From NCBI RefSeq assembly GCF_021568775.1, contig NZ_JAKGSG010000051.1, forward strand, positions 1 through 35,969: 35,969 nt of DNA. The letters run 5' to 3'. The notes below the pieces were generated by a model. The model was not told the DNA's origin. It worked only from the letters and a program-made list of their open reading frames with translations, and ran no database searches. The translations under genes and the position numbers were made by a program. Position 1 is the first letter of the stretch. Every line of letters begins with the position of its first letter. Of this stretch, positions 6,900 through 15,013 are shown piece by piece. The stretch comes from Antribacter soli (GTDB taxonomy: Bacteria > Actinomycetota > Actinomycetes > Actinomycetales > Cellulomonadaceae).

Positions 6900-7702
6900 T
6901 CCTGCTTGTCGTCCCTCGGCGCGAACGACCCCGGCTGGGTAGGCGGTGCCGGCCGGGCCGTCCGCGGCCTTGGCTGCACAGGCGGCGCGGGAGCCGCGCC
7001 GGGGGCGCCGGCGTCACGACCACGCACGCCACCCGTCGACCCCGGATCCACTGCCGCGGCCCGGTCCTCCTCGGAGTAGAACGCGCCCGCAGCAGCCGGT
7101 GCCCCCGGCCGGCCCCCCGGCGCGGCAGCCGCGTAGCGCATCCGTGACGTCCCGCGCGAGGTCGCGGCCATCGCGGCGCCGACGTTCCCCGCGTCGTACG
7201 TCAGCGACCGGTCGCGCCGCACGCCGAGCGACGCGCCCACCTCGATGGCGTCCTGGTTGGCACCCATGTACAGGAACGCCCACCCGTCCTTCGTCTCCTT
7301 CTCGGTGACGAGCGCCTTGATCGCGGCGTGCGTGTACTCCTTCGACGCGTTCTCGTACCCGTCGGTCATGATCCCGACGAGCACGGTCGCCGGCCGCTCG
7401 TCCTCAGGCAGCGCGGCGAGCCGCTCTGCGGTGGTGTGCACGAGCCGTGCGATCGAGTCGAGCAGCGCTGTGCTGCCGCGGGGCTCCAGCACGAGCGGCG
7501 GCACGTCGGCCACGGGCCGATCGGCATAGACCTCCTCGTACCGATCGTCGAACTGCGCGAGCGTCACGGTGCAGCTGCCGGGCGTGGCCTTCTGCTCCGC
7601 CATGTACAGGTTGAAGCCCTCGATCGTGGCACCCTTCATGGCCTGCATGGACCCGGACCGGTCGAGCAGCATCGCGATGTGGGTGGAGTTGGTGTCAGCC
7701 AT
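6896..7702 (-). CDS. VWA-domain protein
   Basis: A 268-residue protein with an N-terminal von Willebrand factor A domain (about 6-180). The metal-ion-dependent adhesion site DRSGS is at residues 14-18, with a later GSTALLDS threonine and MTDGYEN aspartate completing MIDAS. Following conserved segments are WAFLYMGANQDA and TSRGTSRMRYA. The last 80 residues are Pro/Ala/Gly-rich and probably disordered. It has no signal peptide, so it is likely cytoplasmic. Similar stand-alone VWA proteins are common in actinobacteria without assigned role. The ATG at 7702 is preceded by GAGGAG. Its 3' end overlaps remnants of the antitoxin. Confidence 0.85.
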   Translation of the reverse strand: MADTNSTHIAMLLDRSGSMQAMKGATIEGFNLYMAEQKATPGSCTVTLAQFDDRYEEVYADRPVADVPPLVLEPRGSTALLDSIARLVHTTAERLAALPEDERPATVLVGIMTDGYENASKEYTHAAIKALVTEKETKDGWAFLYMGANQDAIEVGASLGVRRDRSLTYDAGNVGAAMAATSRGTSRMRYAAAAPGGRPGAPAAAGAFYSEEDRAAAVDPGSTGGVRGRDAGAPGAAPAPPVQPRPRTARPAPPTQPGSFAPRDDKQD

Positions 7703-7751
7703 GGTGCTCTCCTCGGGTCGGGCGGTCGATCGGGCTGGTCGGGGGCGGGTG

Positions 7752-8138
7752 TCAGGTACGACGGCGGAACCGCAGCGGCTCCACCGCGGGAGCCTCGGGC
7801 GGCTCCTGACCGCGCTCGCGGTCATACCGTGCGCGGGTCACGCCGCCAGACGTCACCCGCCCGTCGTGGCCGCCGTAAGCGGCGAGCGCGCTGGTGCGCG
7901 CGAGCCGCGGCGGCACCGTGTTGGGGGCCACCCCAGCCGCCTCGGCGACGGCCCGCATGGACTCCCCGGACAGGACGGCCTCGGCCATCGCCTCGTCGAG
8001 CGCCTCGTCGAGGAGCGCACGCGCCCTCGCCAGGTGCCCGACGGCGGCGCTCGCCTCGGCCTGCGACGCCGCCTCGAGCGCAGCGCGGGCCTGGGCCAGA
8101 TGTGGCCGTGGTTCCGGGGAGCCAGTGGTGTGCGTCAC
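7752..8138 (-). CDS. Small HTH-like protein, probable autoregulator
   Basis: A 128-residue protein. Residues 15-55 form an Ala/Glu-rich helical segment. Residues about 55-90 (LSGESMRAVAEAAGVAPNTVPPRLART) look like a helix-turn-helix. The C-terminal GRVTSGGVTRARYDRERG and a basic end follow. I recall similar short proteins of unknown function in other actinobacteria. It starts with GTG at 8138, only 6 bases after a -10 box, so the mRNA is probably leaderless. A perfect 19-bp palindrome lies between the -35 and -10 boxes (8145-8174), which suggests repression, perhaps by this protein itself. The stop is 49 bases before the VWA start, so the two may form an operon. Confidence 0.75.
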   Translation of the reverse strand: MTHTTGSPEPRPHLAQARAALEAASQAEASAAVGHLARARALLDEALDEAMAEAVLSGESMRAVAEAAGVAPNTVPPRLARTSALAAYGGHDGRVTSGGVTRARYDRERGQEPPEAPAVEPLRFRRRT

Positions 8139-8144
8139 GCGGCA

Positions 8145-8174
8145 AGTCTATGTGCAGTTACTGCACATGTGCAA
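8145..8174 (-). promoter_or_regulatory. Promoter with palindromic operator in the spacer
   Basis: Read on the minus strand: -35 TTGCAC (8174-8169), 18-bp spacer, -10 TAGACT (8150-8145), then 6 bases to the GTG at 8138. The palindrome ATGTGCAGTTACTGCACAT (8150-8168, plus-strand reading) fills the spacer exactly; a further overlapping half-site makes GCACATGTGC (8163-8172). A protein bound here would block RNA polymerase. Confidence 0.8.
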
Positions 8175-8213
8175 TAGGTGATCAGCGGGCCGTCGTCGGG
8201 AGCAGGCCAAGCC

Positions 8214-8636
8214 TCAGGCCGGCTCGTCCCAGCCCAGGTTGCGGGCGATCTTCTCCAGCGTCTGCAGGAGGTGCGCGTAGTCGTCGCCGTCGACGCCGCC
8301 CATGGTGCGCTCCCGGATCGCGCGGACGGCGTCCGACTGCACCCGGGTCGCGGTCTCGCGGCCCGACGCCGTGACCGTGAACCCGTCCGGGGTCTTTGCG
8401 ACGAGTCCCGCCTCGATGAGCGGCGCCAGGTGCGTGGCGGCAGTCTCGCCGGGGCCGAGAAACGGCGCGACGGCGGTGTCGAGGTCGGCGGGCGACCGCG
8501 TGCCCGACTGCACCGTGTTGAGGAGCTGCCACTGGCGGCGCGTCAGGCCGACCTGCTCGGCGACCGCGCCGAACTGGTCGTCGATGAGCCGGTCGACGGT
8601 CTTGAGCCAGTAGCCGAGCGGGCGGATGGCGGGCAT
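8214..8636 (-). CDS. MarR-family-like winged-helix regulator
   Basis: A 140-residue protein beginning MPAIRPLGYWLKTVDRLIDD. The N-terminal dimerisation helix, LTRRQWQLLNTV (helix before the HTH), the winged-helix segment with APLIEAGLVAKTPDGFTVTASG, and the final helix match small MarR-type regulators. The HTH is slightly divergent: a PFLGPGETAATHLAPLIEAG stretch takes the place of the recognition helix. GGAGG lies just upstream of the ATG at 8636. The target is unknown; the small HTH-like gene is next downstream but has its own promoter. Confidence 0.78.
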   Translation of the reverse strand: MPAIRPLGYWLKTVDRLIDDQFGAVAEQVGLTRRQWQLLNTVQSGTRSPADLDTAVAPFLGPGETAATHLAPLIEAGLVAKTPDGFTVTASGRETATRVQSDAVRAIRERTMGGVDGDDYAHLLQTLEKIARNLGWDEPA

Positions 8637-8758
8637 GAAACCTCCAGGTCGGCGCACGGGTCGGTGCCGCCCCCACCCTAGGAGGCGTCGTGCCGGCGCG
8701 CCGCAGGACGCGCCCCGCCGCCCCGCCGATGTCGGGGGCGGTTGATCGTCCGGGTCGG

Positions 8759-9433
8759 TCAGGCCGGGGCGTCCGTCTCGAAGTCGGCCGTCACGCTGGC
8801 CTCGACCTCGAGGTCGGCGGGGGAGAGCTCGACCTGACCGGCGTCGGCCGCCGCCATGGCGAACATGCGGCGCTCCGGGTGGCCGGAGCCGCCGGGACCG
8901 GCGGAGGGCCGCAGACCGTCCTCGTACACCGCGATCGGACGCACGGTCCCGAGCCCGAGGGCGGCCGCGTAGGCGTTGGCGCGGGCGACGGTCTCGCGCG
9001 CGGCCTCCGCCCGGACCTCGGCCAGCAGGGTGGCGCGTGTGTCGTCGGTGAGGTCCCAGTCGACGCCCTCGAGCTCGACGCCGTCGATCTCCAGAACCTC
9101 GGCGAGCCACGTCGACAGCGCGTCGAAGTCGGCGAACCTGACCGTCACGCCGGCGCGGGCGCGGAACCGGCGAACCTTCTGCTCGCCGAGGTCAGCGGCG
9201 GGCTTGACCCACTCGTCGTACGCGAACGCGTGCACCGACGACGCGTCCCACCGGGTCGCGGCGCCGGACTCCGTGTGCGCCCGTGCCTGCTCGACGAGCG
9301 CGCCATGGACACGCGCCGCCGCGGCCAGCACGTCGCCGCGGCCCGCCCCGGCGAACGACACGGCCAGTCGCGCGGTGCCGAGCTCTGCGGGATGGGTGCG
9401 CGTGGCGTGGCCTTCGACGGCGATGCGGGTCAT
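8759..9433 (-). CDS. SIMPL-domain (DUF541) protein
   Basis: A 224-residue protein starting MTRIAVEGHATRTHPAELG. The early strand (VEGHATRTHPAE), the repeating amphipathic strands and helices, and the later ARANAYAAALGLG...V segment are typical of the SIMPL/DUF541 family, in which a conserved A..KA..lA..LG motif precedes the last strands. No signal peptide is evident, so it is probably cytosolic, unlike many secreted members. Function is not established. The ATG at 9433 lacks a strong ribosome site. It is divergent from the gene at 9582. Confidence 0.8.
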   Translation of the reverse strand: MTRIAVEGHATRTHPAELGTARLAVSFAGAGRGDVLAAAARVHGALVEQARAHTESGAATRWDASSVHAFAYDEWVKPAADLGEQKVRRFRARAGVTVRFADFDALSTWLAEVLEIDGVELEGVDWDLTDDTRATLLAEVRAEAARETVARANAYAAALGLGTVRPIAVYEDGLRPSAGPGGSGHPERRMFAMAAADAGQVELSPADLEVEASVTADFETDAPA

Positions 9434-9535
9434 GAGCCAAGGCCTACCACGCCGGCCCCAGCGCTGCCCACTCCCATGGGAGAGGTGAGCCGGTGCGCCC
9501 GGGCGACTCGCCGACGTCGGGCAGCCCGGCGGACG

Positions 9536-9547
9536 GAACGCCCGTTC
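9536..9547. promoter_or_regulatory. GAAC-N4-GTTC motif, possible LexA-like site
   Basis: GAACGCCCGTTC has the GAAC/GTTC arms and 4-base spacing of Gram-positive LexA boxes, but the outer bases (G before, T after) do not match the usual TC/GA flanks. It is 34 bases before the GTG at 9582, near a possible -10 TAGTTT (9551-9556). Tentative. Confidence 0.25.
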
Positions 9548-9581
9548 TGGTAGTTTCTGCCCACGACCACGGGAGGACGCA

Positions 9582-10220
9582 GTGACTACTGACGCCGCAG
9601 CGGCACAGACCGCACCGGTTGAGGACCAGCCCCAGGCTGCCGAGACGGCCGGGCTGACCCGGCCAGCCGAGCCGGCGGCCGGGGTGACCGACGCGGCGCC
9701 CGAGGACGGCGCGCCCGCCACGCAGGAGGACGGTGCGCCGCGGACCCACGCGCTCGAGTCGCAGGCCGCCGAGCGGCTGCACCGGCTCCTCGAGTCCGGC
9801 GTCGAGAAGCTGCCGGGCGAGGTGAGCGGCACCGTGTCCCGCGTCGCCGTTGCGCTCGCGGTGTTCGGCAGCGAGATGACGAAGAAGGACCAGGAGAAGC
9901 CGCCGACGGCCCTCGCCGCCGAGGCCGTCGGGCTCTTCCGCAGCCTCGACGACGGTGAGCCCCAGACGCAGCGTGCCGCGCTCGAGACGGCCCTGTCCAC
10001 GGTCGCGACCACGCTCGTCGGCGACGAGAAGCGCAACCAGGCGCTCGATGTCGCCGACGAGGCGATCTCGCTCTGGAAGAAGGTGACGCAGTCCGGCGGC
10101 GGCCTCGCGAAGTCCGACGCCATCCTCTCTCTGCGCGAGCTCGCGGGCACGCTGCGCAAGGAAGGTCGCGACGACGACGCCGACGAGACCGAGTCGGAGG
10201 CACGCCGGCTGGAGGCGTGA
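9582..10220 (+). CDS. Hypothetical protein with helical-repeat C-terminus
   Basis: A 212-residue protein of unknown function. The first 55 residues are Ala/Pro/Glu-rich and probably disordered. Residues about 58-210 are helical, with successive pairs such as AAEAVGLFRSLDD, ALDVADEAISLWKKV and LSLRELAGTLRKEGRDDDADETESEA, which resemble TPR-type repeats. The GTG start at 9582 is supported by GGGAGGA at 9571-9577. It is 49 bases upstream of dxr on the same strand and may share its transcript. I know of no specific link to isoprenoid synthesis. Confidence 0.75.
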   Translation: MTTDAAAAQTAPVEDQPQAAETAGLTRPAEPAAGVTDAAPEDGAPATQEDGAPRTHALESQAAERLHRLLESGVEKLPGEVSGTVSRVAVALAVFGSEMTKKDQEKPPTALAAEAVGLFRSLDDGEPQTQRAALETALSTVATTLVGDEKRNQALDVADEAISLWKKVTQSGGGLAKSDAILSLRELAGTLRKEGRDDDADETESEARRLEA

Positions 10221-10269
10221 CCCTCGGGCAGAGTCCGTGGCCAGGTCTCCGGGCTGGGAGGATGGGGTC

Positions 10270-11430
10270 ATGCGCAGCGTGACCATCCTCGGCTCCACCG
10301 GTTCCATCGGCACCCAGGCCATCGACGTGGTCCTGCGGAACCCGGACCGGTTCCGGGTCGAGGCGCTGTCGGCGGGCGGGTCGGACCTGGCGGCCCTTGC
10401 CGCCCAGGCGGCGCGCCTCGGCGTGGCGGCGGTCGCGGTGGCCGACGCTGGAGCCCGCCCCGACCTGCAGCGTCACCTCGCCGTGGCGGGAGCGTCGGGC
10501 GTCGAGGTGCTCGCCGGGCCGGACGCCGCGACGGATCTGGCCGGCCGCGGCAGCGACGTGGTGCTCAACGGCATCACGGGATCGGTGGGCCTGCGCCCGA
10601 CGCTCGCCGCGCTCGAGGCAGGCTCGACGCTCGCCCTCGCGAACAAGGAGTCGCTCGTGGTGGGCGGCGCGCTCGTGAAGGCGGCGTGGCAGCGGCCGGA
10701 CCAGGTGGTGCCGGTCGACTCGGAGCACTCGGCGATCGCGCAGTCGCTGCGGTCCGGGGCGCGGTCGGAGGTGCGCAAGCTCGTGGTGACCGCGAGCGGC
10801 GGGCCGTTCCGCGGCCACACCCGCGAAGAGTTGCGCGACGTCACGCCCGCGCAGGCGCTCAGGCACCCCAACTTCTCCATGGGCCGCGTGATCACCACAA
10901 ATTCCGCGACCCTCGTGAACAAGGGCCTGGAGATCATCGAGGCGCACCTCCTGTTCGACGTCCCCTTCGACCGGATCGACGTCGTGGTGCACCCGCAGCA
11001 GATGATCCACTCGATGGTGGAGTTCGTGGACGGGTCCACGATCGCCCAGGCCGGGCCGCCGCGGATGCTCGTGCCGATCGCGCTCGGGCTGTCGTGGCCG
11101 GACCGGCTGGCCGACGTCGACGTCGCGATCGACTGGACGCAGGCCGCGACGTGGGAGTTCGCCCCCCTCGACGACGACGCGTTCCCCGCCGTGCGGCTCG
11201 CCCGCCAGGTCGGCGAGGCCGCCGGCACGTTCCCCGCGGTGTACAACGCGGCGAACGAGGTGTGTGTGGACGCGTTCCATGACGGGACGATCGGCTTCCT
11301 CGACATCGTCGACACGGTCGCCGCCGTCGTTGCCGCGCACGACGGCGGCGACGCGTCGAGCGTCGAGGGCGTGCTTGACGCGGACGCGTGGGCGCGGGCT
11401 CGCGCGGCGGAGCTGATCAAGGCCGCGTGA
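10270..11430 (+). CDS. dxr: 1-deoxy-D-xylulose 5-phosphate reductoisomerase
   Basis: A 386-residue enzyme that converts DXP to 2-C-methylerythritol 4-phosphate with NADPH, the committed step of the MEP isoprenoid pathway. The NADPH-binding GSTGSIGTQA is at residues 8-17 and NKES at 125-128. Metal ligands fall at D150 and E152 (PVDSEHSAI) and E221 (NKGLE). The flexible loop contains HPNFSMG (199-205). NSATLVNKGLE has Asn where many enzymes have Asp, a known actinobacterial variant as far as I recall. GGGAGG is 8 bases before the ATG. In many actinobacteria dxr is followed by rseP and ispG; here about 9 kb of other genes lies between dxr and rseP. Confidence 0.96.
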   Translation: MRSVTILGSTGSIGTQAIDVVLRNPDRFRVEALSAGGSDLAALAAQAARLGVAAVAVADAGARPDLQRHLAVAGASGVEVLAGPDAATDLAGRGSDVVLNGITGSVGLRPTLAALEAGSTLALANKESLVVGGALVKAAWQRPDQVVPVDSEHSAIAQSLRSGARSEVRKLVVTASGGPFRGHTREELRDVTPAQALRHPNFSMGRVITTNSATLVNKGLEIIEAHLLFDVPFDRIDVVVHPQQMIHSMVEFVDGSTIAQAGPPRMLVPIALGLSWPDRLADVDVAIDWTQAATWEFAPLDDDAFPAVRLARQVGEAAGTFPAVYNAANEVCVDAFHDGTIGFLDIVDTVAAVVAAHDGGDASSVEGVLDADAWARARAAELIKAA

Positions 11431-11461
11431 CCCGCCGAGACGTCTCGCGCGGGGCGGGTCA
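11428..11461. terminator. Bidirectional terminator spanning both stop codons
   Basis: TGACCCGCC (11428-11436) pairs perfectly with GGCGGGTCA (11453-11461). The apical part holds a second palindrome, GAGACGTCTC (11437-11446). The left arm begins with the dxr TGA and the right arm ends with the reverse-complemented TGA of the aminotransferase, so one hairpin ends both converging genes. Confidence 0.75.
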
Positions 11462-12904
11462 GAGGCGCGCCCACGCCTCCGTCAGCACGCCGCGCAGGAT
11501 CTGCTCGATCTCGTCGAACTCGGCCTGCCCGGTCGTCAGCGGCGGCGCGAGCTGGATGACGGGGTCGCCGCGGTCGTCGGCGCGGCAGTAGAGCCCAGCG
11601 TCGAACAGGGCCCCGGACAGGAACCCGCGGAGCAGCCGCTCGGACTCCTCGCCCGAGAACGACTCCCGCGTCGACCTGTCCTTGACGAGCTCGATCCCGT
11701 AGAAGTACCCGGCGCCGCGCACGTCGCCGACGATCGGCAGGTCGAGCAGCTTCTCGAGTGTTCCTCGGAAGGCGGGCGCGTTCGCCTTGACCCGATCGGT
11801 CAGCCCCTCGGCCTCGAACACGTCGAGGTTCGCCATGGCGACCGCCGCGGACACCGGGTGGCCGCCGAACGTGTACCCGTGCGCGAACGACGCCGCCCCG
11901 GTCGCGAACGGCTCGAAGATCCGGTCGGAGACGATCGTCGCGCCGATGGGGGAGTACCCGGACGTCATGCCCTTGGCGCAGGTGATCATGTCGGGCACGT
12001 AGCCGAGGTCCTCGCACGCGAAGATCGACCCGATGCGTCCGAACGCGCAGATCACCTCGTCGGAGACGAGCAGCACGTCGTACTGGTCGCAGATTTCGCG
12101 CACGCGCGCGAAATACCCGGGCGGCGGAGGAAAGCAGCCGCCGGCGTTCTGCACCGGCTCGAGGAACACGGCAGCGACGGTCTCGGGCCCCTCCATGAGG
12201 ATCATCTCCTCGATGCGGTCAGCGGCCCACAACCCGAACGCTTCGGGGTCGTCGCGCAGGTGCTCCGGCGCCCGGTAGAGGTTCGTGTTGGGAACCTTGA
12301 GCGTGCCGGGCACGAGGGGCTCGAACGGCTCCTTCAGCGTGGGCAGGCCCGTGACGGACAGCGCGCCGTGCGTGGTGCCGTGGTAGGCGATGGTCCGGGA
12401 GATCACCTTGTGCTTGCCTGGCCGCCCGACGAGCTTCCAGTACTGCTTGGCCAGCTTGAACGCGGTCTCGACGGCCTCGGACCCGCCCGTACTGAAGAAC
12501 ACGCGGTTGAGGTCGCCGGGCGCGAGGTCCGCGAGCCGCTCGGCGAGGTCGATCGCGGCGGGGTGCGCATACGACCAGAGCGGGAAGAACGCCAGCTCCT
12601 CCGCCTGCTTGGCGGCGGCCTCGGCCAGCGCCCGGCGCCCGTGGCCGGCCTGCACGACGAACAGCCCCGACAGCCCGTCGATGTACCGCTTGCCGTTCGC
12701 GTCCCAGATGTGGTGCCCTTCGCCGCGCACCATGGTCGCCACGCCGTTCTCCCACGCGGAGTGCCGGGTGAAGTGCCCCCAGAGGTTGCGGCGCGCGGCC
12801 GCGTCGCGCGGCGTCCCCTTCGGGGTGGTGGGCCCGACGACGGAGCTCACGCCGGCCGGACGCGTACGGAAGCCCAGAGGGTCCTGTGTCGTTGACTCGG
12901 TCAT
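11459..12904 (-). CDS. Class III aminotransferase (putrescine/GABA-type)
   Basis: A 481-residue PLP enzyme of the omega-amino acid:pyruvate/putrescine aminotransferase group. Visible family features are STGGSEAVETAFKLA (138-152, phosphate binding), YHGTTHG (174-180), FLEPVQNAGG (247-256), the pyridine-ring Asp in VSDEV (D282) and the Schiff-base lysine K311 in ITCAKGMTSGY. The likely reaction is transfer of the terminal amino group of putrescine or a similar omega-amine to pyruvate, giving the aldehyde for the dehydrogenase at 13554. Its ATG overlaps the Lrp stop (ATGA, 12901-12904), so it is translationally coupled to its regulator. Beta-alanine or GABA are alternative substrates. Confidence 0.88.
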   Translation of the reverse strand: MTESTTQDPLGFRTRPAGVSSVVGPTTPKGTPRDAAARRNLWGHFTRHSAWENGVATMVRGEGHHIWDANGKRYIDGLSGLFVVQAGHGRRALAEAAAKQAEELAFFPLWSYAHPAAIDLAERLADLAPGDLNRVFFSTGGSEAVETAFKLAKQYWKLVGRPGKHKVISRTIAYHGTTHGALSVTGLPTLKEPFEPLVPGTLKVPNTNLYRAPEHLRDDPEAFGLWAADRIEEMILMEGPETVAAVFLEPVQNAGGCFPPPPGYFARVREICDQYDVLLVSDEVICAFGRIGSIFACEDLGYVPDMITCAKGMTSGYSPIGATIVSDRIFEPFATGAASFAHGYTFGGHPVSAAVAMANLDVFEAEGLTDRVKANAPAFRGTLEKLLDLPIVGDVRGAGYFYGIELVKDRSTRESFSGEESERLLRGFLSGALFDAGLYCRADDRGDPVIQLAPPLTTGQAEFDEIEQILRGVLTEAWARL

Positions 12905-13377
12905 CGGGTTCCCCAGTTGTAGTTCTGCTTACGGAGCTTGAGGTAGACGAACGTCTCGGTGGCGTGCACCCCGGGCAGGGTGCGGATGTGCCGGTTGACG
13001 ATCTCCAGGAGCTGGGCGTCGTCCTCGCACACCACCTCGACGAGGAGGTCGAAGCCGCCGGCGGTGATCACGACGTAGTCGACGCCCGGCACGTCCGCAA
13101 GGGCGTCGGCAAGGTCCTCGATGTCGCCGCTCGCGCGGATGCCGATCATCGCCTGCCGGGTGAAGCCCACCTGGATCGGGTCGGTGACCGCGACGATCTG
13201 CACGACGCCGCCGTCGACGAGCTTCTGGACGCGCTGGCGCACGGCGGCCTCCGACAGTCCGACCGCCTGCGCGATCGCCGCGTAGGACCGCCGGCCGTCG
13301 TCCTGGAGCTGCTCGATGATCGCCTTCGACACGTGGTCGAGTGGCGGCGACGAGGTCGCCGCGGTGCGCTGGGCCAT
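12901..13377 (-). CDS. Lrp/AsnC-family regulator
   Basis: A 158-residue regulator. An N-terminal HTH (about 12-60: LDHVSKAIIEQLQDDGRRSY, VGLSEAAVRQRVQKL) is followed by a RAM effector-binding domain (about 75-150, with VPGVDYVVITAGGFDLLVEV). Such proteins sense amino acids or related metabolites and bind DNA as dimers or octamers. The ATG at 13377 was chosen by family length; GGAGGT is 15 bases away, so the ribosome site is poor. It is divergent from the aldehyde dehydrogenase and overlaps the aminotransferase, placing it as the local regulator of polyamine catabolism. Confidence 0.88.
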   Translation of the reverse strand: MAQRTAATSSPPLDHVSKAIIEQLQDDGRRSYAAIAQAVGLSEAAVRQRVQKLVDGGVVQIVAVTDPIQVGFTRQAMIGIRASGDIEDLADALADVPGVDYVVITAGGFDLLVEVVCEDDAQLLEIVNRHIRTLPGVHATETFVYLKLRKQNYNWGTR

Positions 13378-13445
13378 GGCTGAATGCTGACCACCTCCGG
13401 CGGCGAATTGCAAGCCGATCCGTCGCCGTCCATGCCTTCAGCCAC

Positions 13446-13484
13446 GGATTCCGCGAGAATTTACGGGTAGGAAACACGGAATCC
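13446..13484. promoter_or_regulatory. Inverted repeat in the Lrp/dehydrogenase intergenic region
   Basis: GGATTCCG (13446-13453) and CGGAATCC (13477-13484) are exact inverted copies with centres 31 bp apart, about three helical turns, flanking an AT-richer stretch GAGAATTTACGGG. This fits a site for the divergently encoded Lrp-type protein between 13378 and 13553. No clear promoter boxes were identified. Confidence 0.5.
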
Positions 13485-13553
13485 CTCGTGGTTCACGCCT
13501 GCGTCCTCTACGGTCCTAGCCACACGGGACGCAGGACTGACCTGAGGAGAATC

Positions 13554-14996
13554 GTGACCACGACCGCACCGGGCACCACGACGCTCGCCAACTTCGTGGG
13601 CGGCGAGCGCGTGGCCGCCGCCGACGGACGCACGCTCGACGTCGTGGACCCGAGCACCGGCGAGGCGTACGCGTCGGCCCCGCTCAGCGGGGCGGCCGAC
13701 GTCGACGCCGCCTACGCCGCCGCCTCGGCGGCGTTCGGCGAGTGGCGCGAGTCCACTCCCGCCGAGCGGCAGCTCGCCCTGCTCCGCATCGCCGACGCCG
13801 TCGACGCCCGCGCGGACGAGCTCGTCGCCGCGGAGTCCCGGAACACGGGCAAGCCCCTGCACCTGACCGCCACCGACGAGGTGCCGCCGTGCGCGGACCA
13901 GCTCCGGTTCTTCGCCGGCGCCGCTCGCGTCCTCGACGGCCTGTCGGCCGGGGAGTACGCGAAGGGCCTGACGTCGTGGGTCCGCCGGGAGCCCGTGGGC
14001 GTCGTCGGGCAGGTCACGCCCTGGAACTACCCGCTGATGATGGCAGTGTGGAAGATCGCGCCGGCGCTCGCGGCGGGCAACACGATCGTCCTCAAGCCGT
14101 CCGAGACCACGCCGGTCTCGACGCTGCTCCTGGCCGAGATCGCGGCCGAGCACCTGCCCGCGGGCGTGCTCAACGTGGTGTGCGGCGACCGGGACACGGG
14201 CCGCGCGCTCGTCGCCCACGGCCGTCCCGACATGGTCGCGATCACCGGATCGGTCCGCGCGGGCATGGAGGTCGCGAGCGCCGCCTCGGCCGACGTCAAG
14301 CGCGTCCACCTCGAGCTGGGCGGCAAGGCACCCGTCGTCGTCTTCGACGACGCCGACGTGGCGGCCGCCGCGGAGGGCATCGCCGCGGCCGGCTTCTACA
14401 ACGCCGGGCAGGACTGCACGGCCGCCACCCGCGTGCTCGTCCACGAGAAGGTCGCGGGCGCGTTCACCGAGGCGCTCACCGAAGCGGCGCGCGGCACCCG
14501 CACGGCCGCGCCGGACGACCCGGAGGCCGCATACGGACCGGTCAACAACGCCACGCAGCTCGAGCGGGTCCTGGGCTTCGTCGAGCGGCTGCCGTCCCAC
14601 GCGACGGTCGAGACGGGCGGCAACCGTGTCGGCACCAGGGGCTACTTCCACGAGCCCACCGTGATCAGCGGGCTGCGGCAGGACGACGAGGCGGTGCGGA
14701 CCGAGATCTTCGGCCCCGTCATCACCGTGCAGACGTTCGCCGACGAGGCTGAGGCCGTGCGCCTCGCCAACGACGTGACGTACGGACTCTCGAGCTCCGT
14801 CTGGACCAGAGACCACGCGACGGCGCTGCGCATGTCGCGTGCGCTGGACTTCGGCGTCGTCTGGATCAACACCCACATCCCGTTCGTCGCCGAGATGCCG
14901 CACGGCGGCTTCAAGCACTCCGGCTACGGCAAGGACCTCTCCTTGTACGGGTTCGAGGACTACACCCGCATCAAGCACGTCATGAGCGCTTTCTGA
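13554..14996 (+). CDS. Aldehyde dehydrogenase, gamma-aminobutyraldehyde type
   Basis: A 480-residue NAD(P)-dependent aldehyde dehydrogenase. TPWNYP with N158 (oxyanion), KPSE (181-184), general base E254 in LELGGKAP and nucleophile C288 in NAGQDCTAATR are all present, followed by EIFGPV and PHGGFKHSGYGKD near the end. The nearest families are gamma-aminobutyraldehyde and betaine aldehyde dehydrogenases. With the polyamine transporter downstream and the aminotransferase divergent, oxidation of 4-aminobutanal to GABA is the best guess. The GTG start at 13554 follows GAGGAG with a short gap. It heads the plus-strand operon continuing to 20595. Confidence 0.9.
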   Translation: MTTTAPGTTTLANFVGGERVAAADGRTLDVVDPSTGEAYASAPLSGAADVDAAYAAASAAFGEWRESTPAERQLALLRIADAVDARADELVAAESRNTGKPLHLTATDEVPPCADQLRFFAGAARVLDGLSAGEYAKGLTSWVRREPVGVVGQVTPWNYPLMMAVWKIAPALAAGNTIVLKPSETTPVSTLLLAEIAAEHLPAGVLNVVCGDRDTGRALVAHGRPDMVAITGSVRAGMEVASAASADVKRVHLELGGKAPVVVFDDADVAAAAEGIAAAGFYNAGQDCTAATRVLVHEKVAGAFTEALTEAARGTRTAAPDDPEAAYGPVNNATQLERVLGFVERLPSHATVETGGNRVGTRGYFHEPTVISGLRQDDEAVRTEIFGPVITVQTFADEAEAVRLANDVTYGLSSSVWTRDHATALRMSRALDFGVVWINTHIPFVAEMPHGGFKHSGYGKDLSLYGFEDYTRIKHVMSAF

Positions 14997-15013
14997 GCAC
15001 CGAGGAGACCCGA

